Assembly (NCBI GenBank): GCA_020444515.1
Contig: JAHLKX010000001.1
Coordinates: forward strand, 682,001 to 746,000
DNA length: 64,000 nucleotides
Reading direction: 5' to 3'
From: Bacteroidota bacterium
GTDB taxonomy: Bacteria; Bacteroidota; Bacteroidia; Bacteroidales; JAADJA01
Shown: positions 45,671-54,968 of the stretch, piece by piece
How the letters are laid out: every line of letters starts with the position of its first letter
How positions within the stretch are numbered: the stretch's first letter is position 1
Notes under the pieces: model-generated
The model's input: the letters and a program-made list of their open reading frames with translations, nothing else
Told to the model about the DNA's origin: nothing
Database searches by the model: none
Translations under genes and position numbers: made by a program

Positions 45671-46942
45671 ATGACACATACACCCCTGGCAGAACAATTG
45701 CGTCCGCAATCACTGGATGAATATATCGGACAGGAACACCTGGTCGGAGAAGGTGCCATTCTGCGAAAGGCCATCGAATCGGGTAACATTCCGAGCATGA
45801 TATTTTGGGGACCTCCCGGTGTTGGGAAAACAACCCTGGCCTATATCATATCCCAATCACTCGACCGTCCATTTTTCACACTCAGTGCCATTAGTTCTGG
45901 AGTCAGGGATGTCAGGCATATTATATCACAGGCCTCTGAATCGAATGTAGGTGCTATCCTGTTCATTGATGAAATTCACCGTTTCAATAAGTCTCAACAA
46001 GATTCTTTACTGGGAGCCGTTGAACGGGGTATTATCACGCTTATTGGAGCCACTACCGAAAACCCCTCTTTTGAAGTTATCTCTCCCCTTCTGTCGCGAT
46101 GCCAGGTATACATATTAAAGGATCTTGAACAAAAGCATCTGCTGGAATTGCTTGAGCGAGGCCGCTCCCTGCTTGAAAAACAAAATGATCAAACAATCCT
46201 TATAAAAGAAAATGAGGCTTTGTTGAGAATATCAGGAGGCGATGCCCGAAAATTACTGAATGCCATTGAACTGGTGACGAGCTCACTGGATGACAAAGCG
46301 GATCAAGTAATGATTACCAATGATCTTGTGCAGCAAGTCATCCAGAAAAACCTTGCCATCTATGATAAATCGGGCGAGATGCATTACGACATCATATCTG
46401 CCTTCATTAAATCACTGCGTGGCAGTGATCCAAACGGGGCAGTATACTGGCTGGCCCGCATGGTTGAAGCTGGTGAAGATCCTAAATTCATTGCCCGTCG
46501 AATGCTGATCCTTGCTTCGGAAGATATTGGCAATGCGAATCCTACTGCAATGGTACTGGCAAAAAACTGCTTTGATGCCGTTAATGTGATTGGATATCCT
46601 GAATGTCGGATCATCCTTTCACAAACTGCCATATACCTGGCCTCCTCTCCCAAAAGCAATGCTTCTTATATCGCAATACAAAAAGCACAGCAAGCAGTCA
46701 GGCAGCAAGGAGATCTACCTGTTCCACTTCACTTGCGAAATTCTCCAACCAAACTGATGAAACAAATCGGTTATGGTAAGGGATATCGATATGCCCATGA
46801 TTTCGATCAGAATTTTACTGATCAAGAATATCTACCCGACGACCTAAGTGGTTCGGTTTTTTACGAACCGGGTCAGAATGCGCGCGAAAATGAAATTCGA
46901 AAACGTTTACAATCTTTTTGGAAAAAGAAATATGGCTACTAA
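45671..46942 (+). CDS. rarA: Replication-associated recombination protein A (RarA/MgsA), AAA+ ATPase
   Basis: 423 residues from the ATG at 45671. Walker A is GPPGVGKTTLAYII, Walker B ILFIDEIHRFNKSQQD, sensor 1 LIGATTENPSFEV, and the C-terminal tetramerisation and SSB-contacting region has SPKSNASYIAIQKAQ and GDLPVPLHLRNSPTKLMK. It acts at stalled replication forks. The frame is open upstream to 45602 but that would overlap the previous gene. Start is 1 bp after the stop of the conserved orphan, so they are co-transcribed. Confidence 0.95.
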   Translation: MTHTPLAEQLRPQSLDEYIGQEHLVGEGAILRKAIESGNIPSMIFWGPPGVGKTTLAYIISQSLDRPFFTLSAISSGVRDVRHIISQASESNVGAILFIDEIHRFNKSQQDSLLGAVERGIITLIGATTENPSFEVISPLLSRCQVYILKDLEQKHLLELLERGRSLLEKQNDQTILIKENEALLRISGGDARKLLNAIELVTSSLDDKADQVMITNDLVQQVIQKNLAIYDKSGEMHYDIISAFIKSLRGSDPNGAVYWLARMVEAGEDPKFIARRMLILASEDIGNANPTAMVLAKNCFDAVNVIGYPECRIILSQTAIYLASSPKSNASYIAIQKAQQAVRQQGDLPVPLHLRNSPTKLMKQIGYGKGYRYAHDFDQNFTDQEYLPDDLSGSVFYEPGQNARENEIRKRLQSFWKKKYGY

Positions 46943-47543
46943 AGCATTATCCTATATCCTCATCGTATCTGCTTTGATATTGTTGATCGCTGCACGTTGC
47001 AGTCACAACAACAACAGCATAAAGGGAGTAAAAATTACGACATATTACGACTCATGTGAAACAGCGGATGTATATTTTGGAGATCAAATCACAATTGGCG
47101 ATCCCAACGACCGGTTTATGATCAGCCTCCCTTATAGCTGGGATATTCGGGAAACTTATACCGATACAGTGTACGGCATGTTTGCTGCAAATTTTCTGAG
47201 TATTCCGGTTGAATTACAAGAACGGATGGCCCTCATGGTTACCGGTTATGAAACAGAGATGAGCGGGGATGATTATTTTCTCAACGAATTAAAAACCTTG
47301 AAGAAAGATGATGCGGTGGAGTTGATGGAAACAGGCATGGTAATGATTGATGAACGCAATTGTCACTGGATCATGTTTCATAATTCGGGAGAACATAAAA
47401 TATTCCACCTCGTTGTTTATGTGAAAAATGAAAAAACCAATGAGATCTACATCCTGCAAAGCATGACATATGATACTGAAAATTATAAAGATAGGCTATG
47501 TAATCTAAAGCGATTGGTCCGATCTTTCGAGTTTGTAAAATAA
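46932..47543 (+). CDS. Exported or membrane-anchored protein of unknown function
   Basis: 203 residues from the ATG at 46932, which overlaps the rarA end by 11 bp (an in-frame ORF extends further upstream inside rarA). An N-terminal hydrophobic segment (LSYILIVSALILLIAARC) anchors or exports it; the residue before Cys is Arg, so it is not a proper lipobox. The mature part looks like a compact beta-rich domain (FMISLPYSWDIRETY, CHWIMFHNSGEHKIFHLVVYVK) as in PsbP/DUF1795-like lipid- or envelope-binding proteins, a tentative comparison. Same transcript as rarA. Confidence 0.65.
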   Translation: MATKALSYILIVSALILLIAARCSHNNNSIKGVKITTYYDSCETADVYFGDQITIGDPNDRFMISLPYSWDIRETYTDTVYGMFAANFLSIPVELQERMALMVTGYETEMSGDDYFLNELKTLKKDDAVELMETGMVMIDERNCHWIMFHNSGEHKIFHLVVYVKNEKTNEIYILQSMTYDTENYKDRLCNLKRLVRSFEFVK

Positions 47544-47602
47544 CAACAATGTGCTGATTTATTAAGAATAATCCATTAATTTTGGAAAACAATTTAAGAA
47601 CG

Positions 47603-48412
47603 ATGCTAAACCTTGAAAGGCTCACACATTCATCCTCCGGTCACTTTTTCCTCATTGCCGGGCCATGCGTTGTGGAGAATAAAACCATGCCCATGGAGAT
47701 CGCCAAAACCATTAAAGATCTTTGCGAGTCACTAAATATCCCTTATATTTTCAAGGCTTCGTATAAAAAGGCAAACCGGTCAAGGATTGATTCATTTACC
47801 GGCATTGGAGACATTAAAGGGCTTGAGATCATCAGAAAAGTGGGTAATGAACTGGGCATTCCGGTTCTGACTGATGTCCACACAGCGCTTGAAGCGGAAA
47901 GGGCTGCTGAATACGTAGATATTTTGCAAATACCGGCATTTCTTTGCCGCCAAACCGACATTCTGGTAGCTGCCGCTAAAACAGGCAAATACGTAAACAT
48001 AAAAAAAGGCCAGTTTTTATCGCCTGATGCCATGCGTTTTGCGGTGGATAAGGTAAGGGCATCAGGAAATGATAAAATCATACTTACAGAAAGGGGAACA
48101 ACCTTTGGGTACCAGGATCTCATTGTTGATTTCAGAGGCTTACCAGTCATGCAACAAATGGAAGTCCCTGTTGTGCTGGATTGCACCCATTCGTTACAGC
48201 AACCCAATCAGGCGCATGGAATCACCGGTGGTCAACCCCTTTTGATCGAAACCATTGCGCGGGCGGGAATAGCTGTCGGAGCTGATGGATTATTCATAGA
48301 AACACATCCCGAACCCGAAAAGGCCCTGTCTGACGGCGCCAATATGCTACCCCTGGATCAACTTGGAAAACTGCTGGAAAAACTCGTTAAAATACACGAT
48401 GCCATTCAGTGA
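47603..48412 (+). CDS. kdsA: 3-deoxy-8-phosphooctulonate synthase (KDO-8-P synthase)
   Basis: 269 residues from the ATG at 47603; an in-frame TTG at 47582 would add seven residues. Condenses arabinose-5-phosphate with phosphoenolpyruvate in LPS core synthesis. Seen: LIAGPCVVENKTMPMEIA, IFKASYKKANRSRIDSF, GIPVLTDVHT, LQIPAFLCRQTD, NIKKGQFLSP, LTERGTTFGY and the His-Asp-Pro-type block FIETHPEPEKALSDGANM. Length and order are standard. This confirms a Gram-negative outer membrane. Confidence 0.96.
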   Translation: MLNLERLTHSSSGHFFLIAGPCVVENKTMPMEIAKTIKDLCESLNIPYIFKASYKKANRSRIDSFTGIGDIKGLEIIRKVGNELGIPVLTDVHTALEAERAAEYVDILQIPAFLCRQTDILVAAAKTGKYVNIKKGQFLSPDAMRFAVDKVRASGNDKIILTERGTTFGYQDLIVDFRGLPVMQQMEVPVVLDCTHSLQQPNQAHGITGGQPLLIETIARAGIAVGADGLFIETHPEPEKALSDGANMLPLDQLGKLLEKLVKIHDAIQ

Positions 48413-48434
48413 TTAACAATCATATCAAATTATC

Positions 48435-48737
48435 ATGAATAATTCAGATGCCAAAGTAGTAGCCATCATCAGTTATATTACACTGATCGGATGGATCATC
48501 GCCATCATTCTTCACAATCAAAATCGATCAGAACTGGGGGCTTATCACCTTCGACAGTCATTGGGCATCATGCTCACCATGATTATTATGGCCATGATAC
48601 CTGTTATCGGATGGTTTTTGAACCTCATTATGTTTGTTTTATGGATCGTAGGATTAATTTATGCCATACAGGGAGATCAAAAACCGGTACCCTTTATCGG
48701 ACAGTTTTACCAGGATATTTTTAAGGGCTTAAATTAA
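48435..48737 (+). CDS. Small membrane protein, DUF4870/Tic20-like
   Basis: 100 residues with three hydrophobic segments (VVAIISYITLIGWIIAIIL, LGIMLTMIIMAMIPVIG, LIMFVLWIVGLIYAI). SELGAYHLRQSLG between the first two is the typical signature of this small membrane family. Function unknown. It follows kdsA by 22 bp, and could share its transcript. Confidence 0.8.
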   Translation: MNNSDAKVVAIISYITLIGWIIAIILHNQNRSELGAYHLRQSLGIMLTMIIMAMIPVIGWFLNLIMFVLWIVGLIYAIQGDQKPVPFIGQFYQDIFKGLN

Positions 48738-48806
48738 CCCGGCAGAATATTTTTAAGGGTAGGCATTGAAAGAGCTCCACATGAATATAGGTTTACGATA
48801 TTTGCG

Positions 48807-49769
48807 TTAATCTCTTTCGATCCTTTTCCCACCAATAAATACATTCCGAATGGCAAAAGGCCTTTTCTTTTGAGATTCGTAATAAGTGCGCATCATCAAT
48901 TCCGAAATAATTCCGATCGTTATCAATTGAAAACCCACCAGAACCAATAATATTCCAAGAAGCAACAAAGGTTTACCCCAAATATCATTACCCAGAATTT
49001 TCAAGACCAACATGTACAGATTGATCAATATACCCATTCCGAAAATGATCAGGCCCCATGAGCCAAAAAAGTGCATCGGTTTTTGGCTGTATTTTTTCAT
49101 GAATGTGAGCAAAGTTAAATCACTCAGAACCTTGATCGTCCGGGAAAGACCATATTTTGATTTACCATGAATGCGGGGATGATGTTTTACATTTACCTGC
49201 GCTATTTTAGCCCCTTCCAGCGCGGCCAGTACCGATACCAGTCGATGCAATTCTCCATACAGCCCCAGGCTTTTGGCCAGGTCGGCCCTGAAAACTTTGA
49301 GGGCGCATCCATTATCCTTGATCTTAACATTGGAGGCCTTGCTTACCAGTCTGTTGGCAATGATAGAAGGTATTTTTCGAATAAACAGATCATCCTGGCG
49401 ATTTTCGCGGATACCGGTTACCAGGTCAAAATCACCCTCCTTCAGCTTCTGCAGCATCATGGGAATATCGGTGGGATCATTTTGCAAATCTCCATCCATG
49501 GTAATAATATAATCTCCGGTGGCATAATCAAAGCCTGCCAACAATGCAGAACTTTGCCCATAATTCTTTTTGAATTCCAGTACATGAACACGCTCATCCT
49601 GGATGGATTTGAGTTTTAAAACGGTTTGATCTGTAGATCCATCATCCACATAAATAACCTCATACATAAAACCTTCCAGTGCACTTGTTATCTGTTCATA
49701 GAGAGGAATTACATTCTCCTCTTCATTGTATACCGAAATGACCAGTGAAATTTTTTCCATGGTGAACAT
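48807..49769 (-). CDS. Family 2 glycosyltransferase, polyprenyl-phosphate hexose transferase type
   Basis: 320 residues (the ATG at 49760, MEKIS, is also possible). The GT2 catalytic domain has VISVYNEEENVIPLY, YVDDGSTDQT and MDGDLQNDPTDIP (DXD region). Two C-terminal TM segments (WGLIIFGMGILINLYML; LLLLGILLVLVGFQLITIG) mark the GtrB/DPM1/ArnC-like group that charges a lipid carrier with a sugar in the membrane. It is divergent from the GT39 gene, and the two commonly act together: this one makes the lipid-linked sugar, the other transfers it. Confidence 0.9.
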   Translation of the reverse strand: MFTMEKISLVISVYNEEENVIPLYEQITSALEGFMYEVIYVDDGSTDQTVLKLKSIQDERVHVLEFKKNYGQSSALLAGFDYATGDYIITMDGDLQNDPTDIPMMLQKLKEGDFDLVTGIRENRQDDLFIRKIPSIIANRLVSKASNVKIKDNGCALKVFRADLAKSLGLYGELHRLVSVLAALEGAKIAQVNVKHHPRIHGKSKYGLSRTIKVLSDLTLLTFMKKYSQKPMHFFGSWGLIIFGMGILINLYMLVLKILGNDIWGKPLLLLGILLVLVGFQLITIGIISELMMRTYYESQKKRPFAIRNVFIGGKRIERD

Positions 49770-49881
49770 GCTTTATATGAGAAGCAAAGTAATAAAAACT
49801 ATTGATTGGAGCCGTCTAAAAAATGAACTCAGTCAATTATTTGTATTTTTACCCGCCAATTTATTTTGATGTTAGGAGAAG

Positions 49882-50052
49882 ATGGTGAAAACCATTGCTA
49901 TTGAAAATAAAAGGGTTTGGACAATAAAACAGGGGCTTTCAAATATCGCAAATGAATGGAGATTTGACACGCTGTATAATTTTTCCACTTTTACTTCCAG
50001 ATGTTACCAATTCGTGGAATGCGATGTTACTCTGGATAATTTACTGGTCTGA
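49882..50052 (+). CDS. Possible 56-codon small protein
   Basis: Begins MVKTIAIENKRVWTIKQGL and ends DVTLDNLLV just 5 bp before the GT39 start. GGAGAAG lies 5 bp upstream of its ATG. No relatives known to me; may be spurious or a leader peptide. Confidence 0.25.
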   Translation: MVKTIAIENKRVWTIKQGLSNIANEWRFDTLYNFSTFTSRCYQFVECDVTLDNLLV

Positions 50053-50057
50053 AAGAT

Positions 50058-51671
50058 ATGATGAAATATAAATCAAATCCTGTTTGGTTTTTTATACTGG
50101 CCCTGGTCATTTCGGTACCAGCATACATGATTTATCTCGGGCACCAGCCCTTTATCGACGATGAGTCGATCCGTGCCCTAGTGGCTTTTGAAATGCTTCA
50201 AAAGGGGGATTTCATCACTCCCACTGTTGGCGGAGAGATTTACTTAAAAAAACCACCACTGTTCAACTGGCTGGTAGCCTTATCTTTTAGAGCTTTTGAC
50301 AGCTATAGTGAATTGCCGGTCAGGATACCCATGATCGTATCGCTTTATCTTTATACATTAGCCATCTTTTATTATTTCAAAAAAGAATTCAACACTACCT
50401 TAGGTGTTGTCAGTGCCCTTATGTTTCTAACTTGTGGCCGCATCATCATTTATGAATCGTTGTATGGCTTGATCGATCTGACCTTCTCTTTTCTAACTTT
50501 CCTGTTTTTCATGCTCATCTATAAAGCTTTCAATGAAGGAAAGTTATTGAAACTGTTTATGATCGCCTATGTCCTGACCGCTTTTTCATTTTTGCTCAAA
50601 GGACTTCCTTCCATTGTTTTCCTGGGTATAACCTTATTGGTGTTGTTCATCAGCCACAAGAAGTTTAAATTATTATTTAGCTGGCAACATTATGTCAGTA
50701 TAATACTTTTCCTGATCATTGTTGGCACCTATTATTTTTTATACTTTACACATAACCAGGTGGCCCTTGAAGATATGCTGACAGTGATGTTTGGAGAAAC
50801 AACCCGCAGAACAGCATTGCGATTTGGAATCTGGAACACCTTGCTCCACTTTGTAGCTTTTCCCTTTGAAATGATCTATCATTTTCTTCCCTGGACATTG
50901 TTCACCGTGGCTCTTTTTACCAAAGGGACGATCAGAAAGATCAAATCAAATCCATTTCTTACCTATCTGTCACTTGTATTTATTTTCAACATTATTGTCT
51001 ACTGGACCTCTCCTGAGGTATATCCACGGTATATTCTGATGCTAATGCCACTATTTTTTGGTGTAACGGGTTTCTTTTTCCTGGAATTAAAAAAAGATAA
51101 CCACATGATTGTTCGTATAATCGAGATCATACTTGGCATCGTACTTTCCATTGCCTCTGTTTCAACACTTATTCCCATTTTTAAGACTTTACCCGGTGTC
51201 AGTCATCCTGTTTGGATCGCTATTTTATTGTTTTTATCTACCGGTGCTGTGACCCTGCTTTTCTGGAAACAAAAATCCAATCGAATATACTGGTTGGCCA
51301 TTGCAATTCTGATTTTCAGGATTGGTTTCGACCTGGTTGTGATCCCTGTCAGAGTGAGTGAATCGGGTGCTGAGGAAGGGAAAAAAACAGCCATCAGAAT
51401 TGCCAAAGAAACCAGTGATGCGCCTTTGTACTTCTGGTGGAATCCTGATTTAAAAGCTGATGGTTATTATGGAAAAAGGCTCACCACCTATTGGTTTATG
51501 TATTATCTTTCTTCCACCCGTGATGAAATCATATATACTACCAGCGACCGGCGAAAAGATGCCTATTACATTACCCCTGGCTGGAATGTGAAGGGTGAAA
51601 ACATAAAAATTCTGGAGGAGTTTCAACCGGCAGGTCATGAATCAACCCTGATCCTTTTCCGCTTTCAGTAA
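50058..51671 (+). CDS. GT39/ArnT-like integral membrane glycosyltransferase
   Basis: 537 residues with about ten to twelve TM segments. The first periplasmic loop has DDESIRALVAFEMLQKGDF and then the LKKPPLFNWL motif, the PMT/ArnT catalytic signature (Asp-Asp/Glu followed by the KPPL block). Such enzymes move a sugar from a polyprenyl-phosphate carrier onto protein or lipid A on the periplasmic face. The acceptor is unknown. The second Met (50061) is an alternative start. Its likely lipid-sugar donor is the GT2 product encoded divergently. Confidence 0.88.
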   Translation: MMKYKSNPVWFFILALVISVPAYMIYLGHQPFIDDESIRALVAFEMLQKGDFITPTVGGEIYLKKPPLFNWLVALSFRAFDSYSELPVRIPMIVSLYLYTLAIFYYFKKEFNTTLGVVSALMFLTCGRIIIYESLYGLIDLTFSFLTFLFFMLIYKAFNEGKLLKLFMIAYVLTAFSFLLKGLPSIVFLGITLLVLFISHKKFKLLFSWQHYVSIILFLIIVGTYYFLYFTHNQVALEDMLTVMFGETTRRTALRFGIWNTLLHFVAFPFEMIYHFLPWTLFTVALFTKGTIRKIKSNPFLTYLSLVFIFNIIVYWTSPEVYPRYILMLMPLFFGVTGFFFLELKKDNHMIVRIIEIILGIVLSIASVSTLIPIFKTLPGVSHPVWIAILLFLSTGAVTLLFWKQKSNRIYWLAIAILIFRIGFDLVVIPVRVSESGAEEGKKTAIRIAKETSDAPLYFWWNPDLKADGYYGKRLTTYWFMYYLSSTRDEIIYTTSDRRKDAYYITPGWNVKGENIKILEEFQPAGHESTLILFRFQ

Positions 51672-51673
51672 AC

Positions 51674-52828
51674 TTAATCGACCAACATGGTCTTGACTCC
51701 ACCGGTGCTCTCATAAAACTGCACAGAGGTGGCAGACGGTGGCAAATAAGTAACTGTCCCAAACTGGCTAACAGGAAATACAGCATCCACTTTTAAATCT
51801 TTACTGAGTGCCATCTTAACCCTTGTCATGGCCGGAATGCGGTAATAAAATCCCTGGTTATCGGTATTTACTGAATTTCTTTTGTTTACAACAGATTGAA
51901 CTGCACTGAAGTCCCCGGTCCTTTCCAGTTTCAATTCAATTTTCTCGCCACCTGATGCAGCAGCATCTTTGATCCCACTGCGCTCTGAAAAGACACAAAC
52001 AGGGAGGATTTCATTTTCTTCGGTGGGTTTTACAAAAAAAGTATAGGAAAAAGTTTTTCGCAAGGAAATTCCGGTAAACAGCGTCAGGTATTCCTTTTCA
52101 AGCTTTTGTAACTGCTGATCCATATATGCTACCGTGCTGGCCTCATAGGGGATTTCCTGATAACCAGAAATCAGATTATATCGGGCTTGCCTAATCTGAC
52201 TGATCTTGTTGGCTGCTTCCACCGCTTTTTGCTCATCGGTTTTTTCCACCCATTTTTGATCCAAATAAACCTTTTCAACGGTTACGGTATCCACCACCAC
52301 TTTCCGAATAATCGTATCAAAGCGCTCATAAAGATTTGTCTCCGCGAAATAGCGAAAGATATCACGATTACCCGGATCGGATTGAATGTTTAAAGAGGCC
52401 ATATTTTGAAGGGGCTGATCAGGAAGGGTTCCCCGGAGATCATAAGCCAGACCGGATTGGGTCAGTGAAAACAAAACGGCCTTTCCTTCTTTGGCAACTT
52501 TATCCGTCATTGTAGCGAAATATACCTGTTCGGGGTCAGGCACGGAAATGGTATTCAATGTAGCATCCAAAATTGCATACTCATCATAATCACTGGTGAT
52601 CACATCATCCATATCAAGATATTTGGCAGCATATTCTGCATAGGGTCCCGCCAGATATTCAATTTTTTGTAATTTCAATTCCACCTTTATATAAGTGGAT
52701 GGTAAAGCATAAAAAACACCCTGTTTGTCGGCAAGGTCTGTATTGCCAGTCACCTTCCTTACACTGACCTGCCCATTTCCGGCGACAAATAAAACAGTAA
52801 TAAAAATGAACAAAAACAGCTTTCTCAT
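51674..52828 (-). CDS. DUF4831-family exported protein
   Basis: 384 residues, signal peptide about 1-19 (LFIFITVLFVAGNGQ). The sequence GVFYALPSTYIKVELKLQK, AGPYAEYAAKYL and the C-terminal GFYYRIPAMTRVKM (a second copy of the same kind of strand) are typical of DUF4831, a Bacteroidota-specific family with no function assigned. The N- and C-terminal units share a [VG]FYY[AR][IL]P pattern, suggesting an internal duplication. Alone on its strand; 2 bp from the GT39 stop. Confidence 0.85.
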   Translation of the reverse strand: MRKLFLFIFITVLFVAGNGQVSVRKVTGNTDLADKQGVFYALPSTYIKVELKLQKIEYLAGPYAEYAAKYLDMDDVITSDYDEYAILDATLNTISVPDPEQVYFATMTDKVAKEGKAVLFSLTQSGLAYDLRGTLPDQPLQNMASLNIQSDPGNRDIFRYFAETNLYERFDTIIRKVVVDTVTVEKVYLDQKWVEKTDEQKAVEAANKISQIRQARYNLISGYQEIPYEASTVAYMDQQLQKLEKEYLTLFTGISLRKTFSYTFFVKPTEENEILPVCVFSERSGIKDAAASGGEKIELKLERTGDFSAVQSVVNKRNSVNTDNQGFYYRIPAMTRVKMALSKDLKVDAVFPVSQFGTVTYLPPSATSVQFYESTGGVKTMLVD

Positions 52829-52935
52829 ATATTTAAAATATTATCCCTTCATACCGGGTTAGTTTGAATCAAAATTACACTAAAATTTTAAATCTGATAT
52901 ACACAGGATTAAAAATCCCTTCCCCGATATTTTTA

Positions 52936-52943
52936 TACCTTTG
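52936..52943 (+). promoter_or_regulatory. -7 promoter box upstream of the prohibitin-like gene
   Basis: TACCTTTG fits TAnnTTTG; the leader before the ATG at 52960 would be about 10 bases. Confidence 0.6.
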
Positions 52944-52959
52944 TTGAAAATGAAAATTT

Positions 52960-53793
52960 ATGGCACAACAAGAAATTAATCCAAAAAAAATTATTCCCAT
53001 TGCAATAGGGGTTATTATTATCATTGTCCTGCTGATTTCATGGAGCAGCATCACCATCACCATTGAAGCCGGTCATGGCGGAGTACTCTTTAAACGTTTT
53101 GGCGGAGGATTGGAACTCGATAAAACCTATGGAGAAGGATTTCATTTTATTGCTCCATGGAACAAAATGTATATTTATGAAGTAAGGCAACAGGAAATTG
53201 CCGAAGATATGAATGTATTATCGAGCAATGGACTTGAAATTCAGGTCGATGTTTCTGCCTGGTATCAGCCCTCTTACGAGGAACTCGCCAAATTACATGC
53301 TCAAATCGGCACCAATTATCTTCAGCGAGTGATCATACCCAGTTTGCGCTCCTCAGCCAGAAGTGTGGTCGGACGATACACACCCGAACAAATCTACTCC
53401 ACAAAAAGGGATGCCATCCAGGATGAAATATTTGATGAAACCAAAAAATTACTGGATACCAAAAATGTTCAGCTAAACGAAGTATTGATCCGTTCAATTC
53501 AACTGCCCCCAACCATAAAGGAAGCCATTGAGACCAAACTTAAACAAGAACAATTGACCCTTGAATATGAGTTTAAACTGGAAACGGCAAGCAAAGAAGC
53601 TGAGCGGCAAAAGATCGAGGCTCAGGGCAAAGCACGTGCTAACGATATTATCAATGCCAGCTTAACTGATAAAATACTCAGAGAAAAAGGAATCGAGGCA
53701 ACACTGAAACTCGCCCAATCAAGTAATAGCAAAGTGGTCGTGATTGGTAATTCCAAGGACGGTTTGCCCTTGATCCTGGGAGATTCTAAATAA
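52960..53793 (+). CDS. Prohibitin-like SPFH/Band 7 membrane protein
   Basis: 277 residues. One N-terminal TM segment (IPIAIGVIIIIVLLISW, about 13-29) and an SPFH domain (GHGGVLFKRFGGGL, EGFHFIAPWNKMYIYEVRQQ, VDVSAWYQPSYEELAKL, each of the prohibitin group), then a short coiled coil (KEAERQKIEAQGKARAND). These proteins form ring-like membrane assemblies that protect or organise other membrane proteins. It is 9 bp before the lyase-like gene, a pairing without known meaning. Note a second SPFH protein, floA, in this window. Confidence 0.9.
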   Translation: MAQQEINPKKIIPIAIGVIIIIVLLISWSSITITIEAGHGGVLFKRFGGGLELDKTYGEGFHFIAPWNKMYIYEVRQQEIAEDMNVLSSNGLEIQVDVSAWYQPSYEELAKLHAQIGTNYLQRVIIPSLRSSARSVVGRYTPEQIYSTKRDAIQDEIFDETKKLLDTKNVQLNEVLIRSIQLPPTIKEAIETKLKQEQLTLEYEFKLETASKEAERQKIEAQGKARANDIINASLTDKILREKGIEATLKLAQSSNSKVVVIGNSKDGLPLILGDSK

Positions 53794-53802
53794 GAAATCC
53801 TC

Positions 53803-54660
53803 ATGTTTAAAATTCTTGAAACGCCTCGTGATGCATTACAAGGCCTGAGTCGTTTTGTGCCTACCAGTGAGAAGATCGATCTGCTTGGACCCCTCTTGCA
53901 AATTGGTTTTGATATTGTGGATATAGGAAGTTTTGTTTCACACAAAGTCATCCCCCAATTTTCAGATATGGATGCCATTTTAGAGCGACTCCCGAAAGCT
54001 CATGCAAATACGCGATTATTTGCACTTACTGGAAATGTGAAGGGAGCAGAAAAAGCGGCCGGTTATGATCAAATTGATTACATAGGATTTCCCTTTTCAC
54101 TCTCCGAGACTTTTCTGAAACGAAACATCCATTCAGATTTACCGAAAGGCCTGAAAACCATTCGGAAGATACAGGAAATTTGCCATCAAGCCGGTAAAAC
54201 GCAATGGGTTTACTTAACAATGGCATTCGGGAACCCATATCATGACCCAGTTGATACGGATTTATTGATGCATTGGACCCAAATTTTATATGATGTAGGC
54301 ATCCGGCAAATTTCACTATCCGATATCACCGGTGTGGCTGTTCCAGCTCAGATTGCTGAATATTTTCATCTTCTGAGTCATGCATTCCCTGAAATAGAAT
54401 TCGGGATCCATCTACATGTCAGAGATCATGACTGGGAACCTAAAATTGAAGCAGCTTATCATAATGGATGTATTGTTTTTGATGGGGTAACTGGCGGATT
54501 TGGAGGCTGCCCCATGACAGGGTATGAACTTTTGAGTAATCTGCCAACACAATATATCATTCAATTTGCAAAAAAAAATAATATCCCACTTCAACTCGAT
54601 TTAGAAAATTATCCGAAGATGCTTGATTCAACCCTGGAAATTTTAAAATCCTATCAATAA
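53803..54660 (+). CDS. HMG-CoA lyase-like (HMGL) TIM-barrel enzyme
   Basis: 285 residues. Family features: KILETPRDALQGL (usually EVGPRDGLQ), the metal-ligand HLHVRD strand (HxH), and GGFGGCPM with the catalytic-loop Cys. It should cleave HMG-CoA to acetyl-CoA and acetoacetate in leucine degradation, or act on a similar 3-hydroxy-3-methyl acyl-CoA. The change of the usual HDT after HxH to VRD and the shifted N-terminal motif make the substrate less sure. Downstream of prohibitin by 9 bp. Confidence 0.75.
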   Translation: MFKILETPRDALQGLSRFVPTSEKIDLLGPLLQIGFDIVDIGSFVSHKVIPQFSDMDAILERLPKAHANTRLFALTGNVKGAEKAAGYDQIDYIGFPFSLSETFLKRNIHSDLPKGLKTIRKIQEICHQAGKTQWVYLTMAFGNPYHDPVDTDLLMHWTQILYDVGIRQISLSDITGVAVPAQIAEYFHLLSHAFPEIEFGIHLHVRDHDWEPKIEAAYHNGCIVFDGVTGGFGGCPMTGYELLSNLPTQYIIQFAKKNNIPLQLDLENYPKMLDSTLEILKSYQ

Positions 54661-54968
54661 TTTCCAGTATTCAAAAGTGCGGGTATGGACATAAAAGATC
54701 ATCTATATATATTTACATATATCTATAAATCCTTTTAACCACAAGTATTTCAGGGATATTTTCAACATTTTCCGACCTCTTTATTAATTTATATTCGTTC
54801 TAAAAAATTCGGGTCTTAGCGATCCCAGTAAGCAATCCTTTTCGCCAACCCGCTATCATTACTGGCATTTTTCAGGGTGGCATTTTAAAATATCAAAAAT
54901 AAAGGTACTTTTGACCTGTTAATTAATTAACAATGGAAATATTAACCTATATTAAATATTAGATTCAT
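54661..54968 (+). promoter_or_regulatory. Leader and promoter region of the hydrogenase operon
   Basis: About 308 bases without a gene. A -7 box TACTTTTG is at 54906-54913, about 55 bases before the ATG of hoxF; no convincing -33. The stretch at 54700-54740 is a run of TATATATTTACATATATCTA-like AT-rich sequence. No riboswitch was recognised. Confidence 0.5.

Noticed and set aside
46932..47543. Lipoprotein call for the protein after rarA
   Set aside because: The Cys after the hydrophobic segment is preceded by Arg, which does not fit a lipobox.
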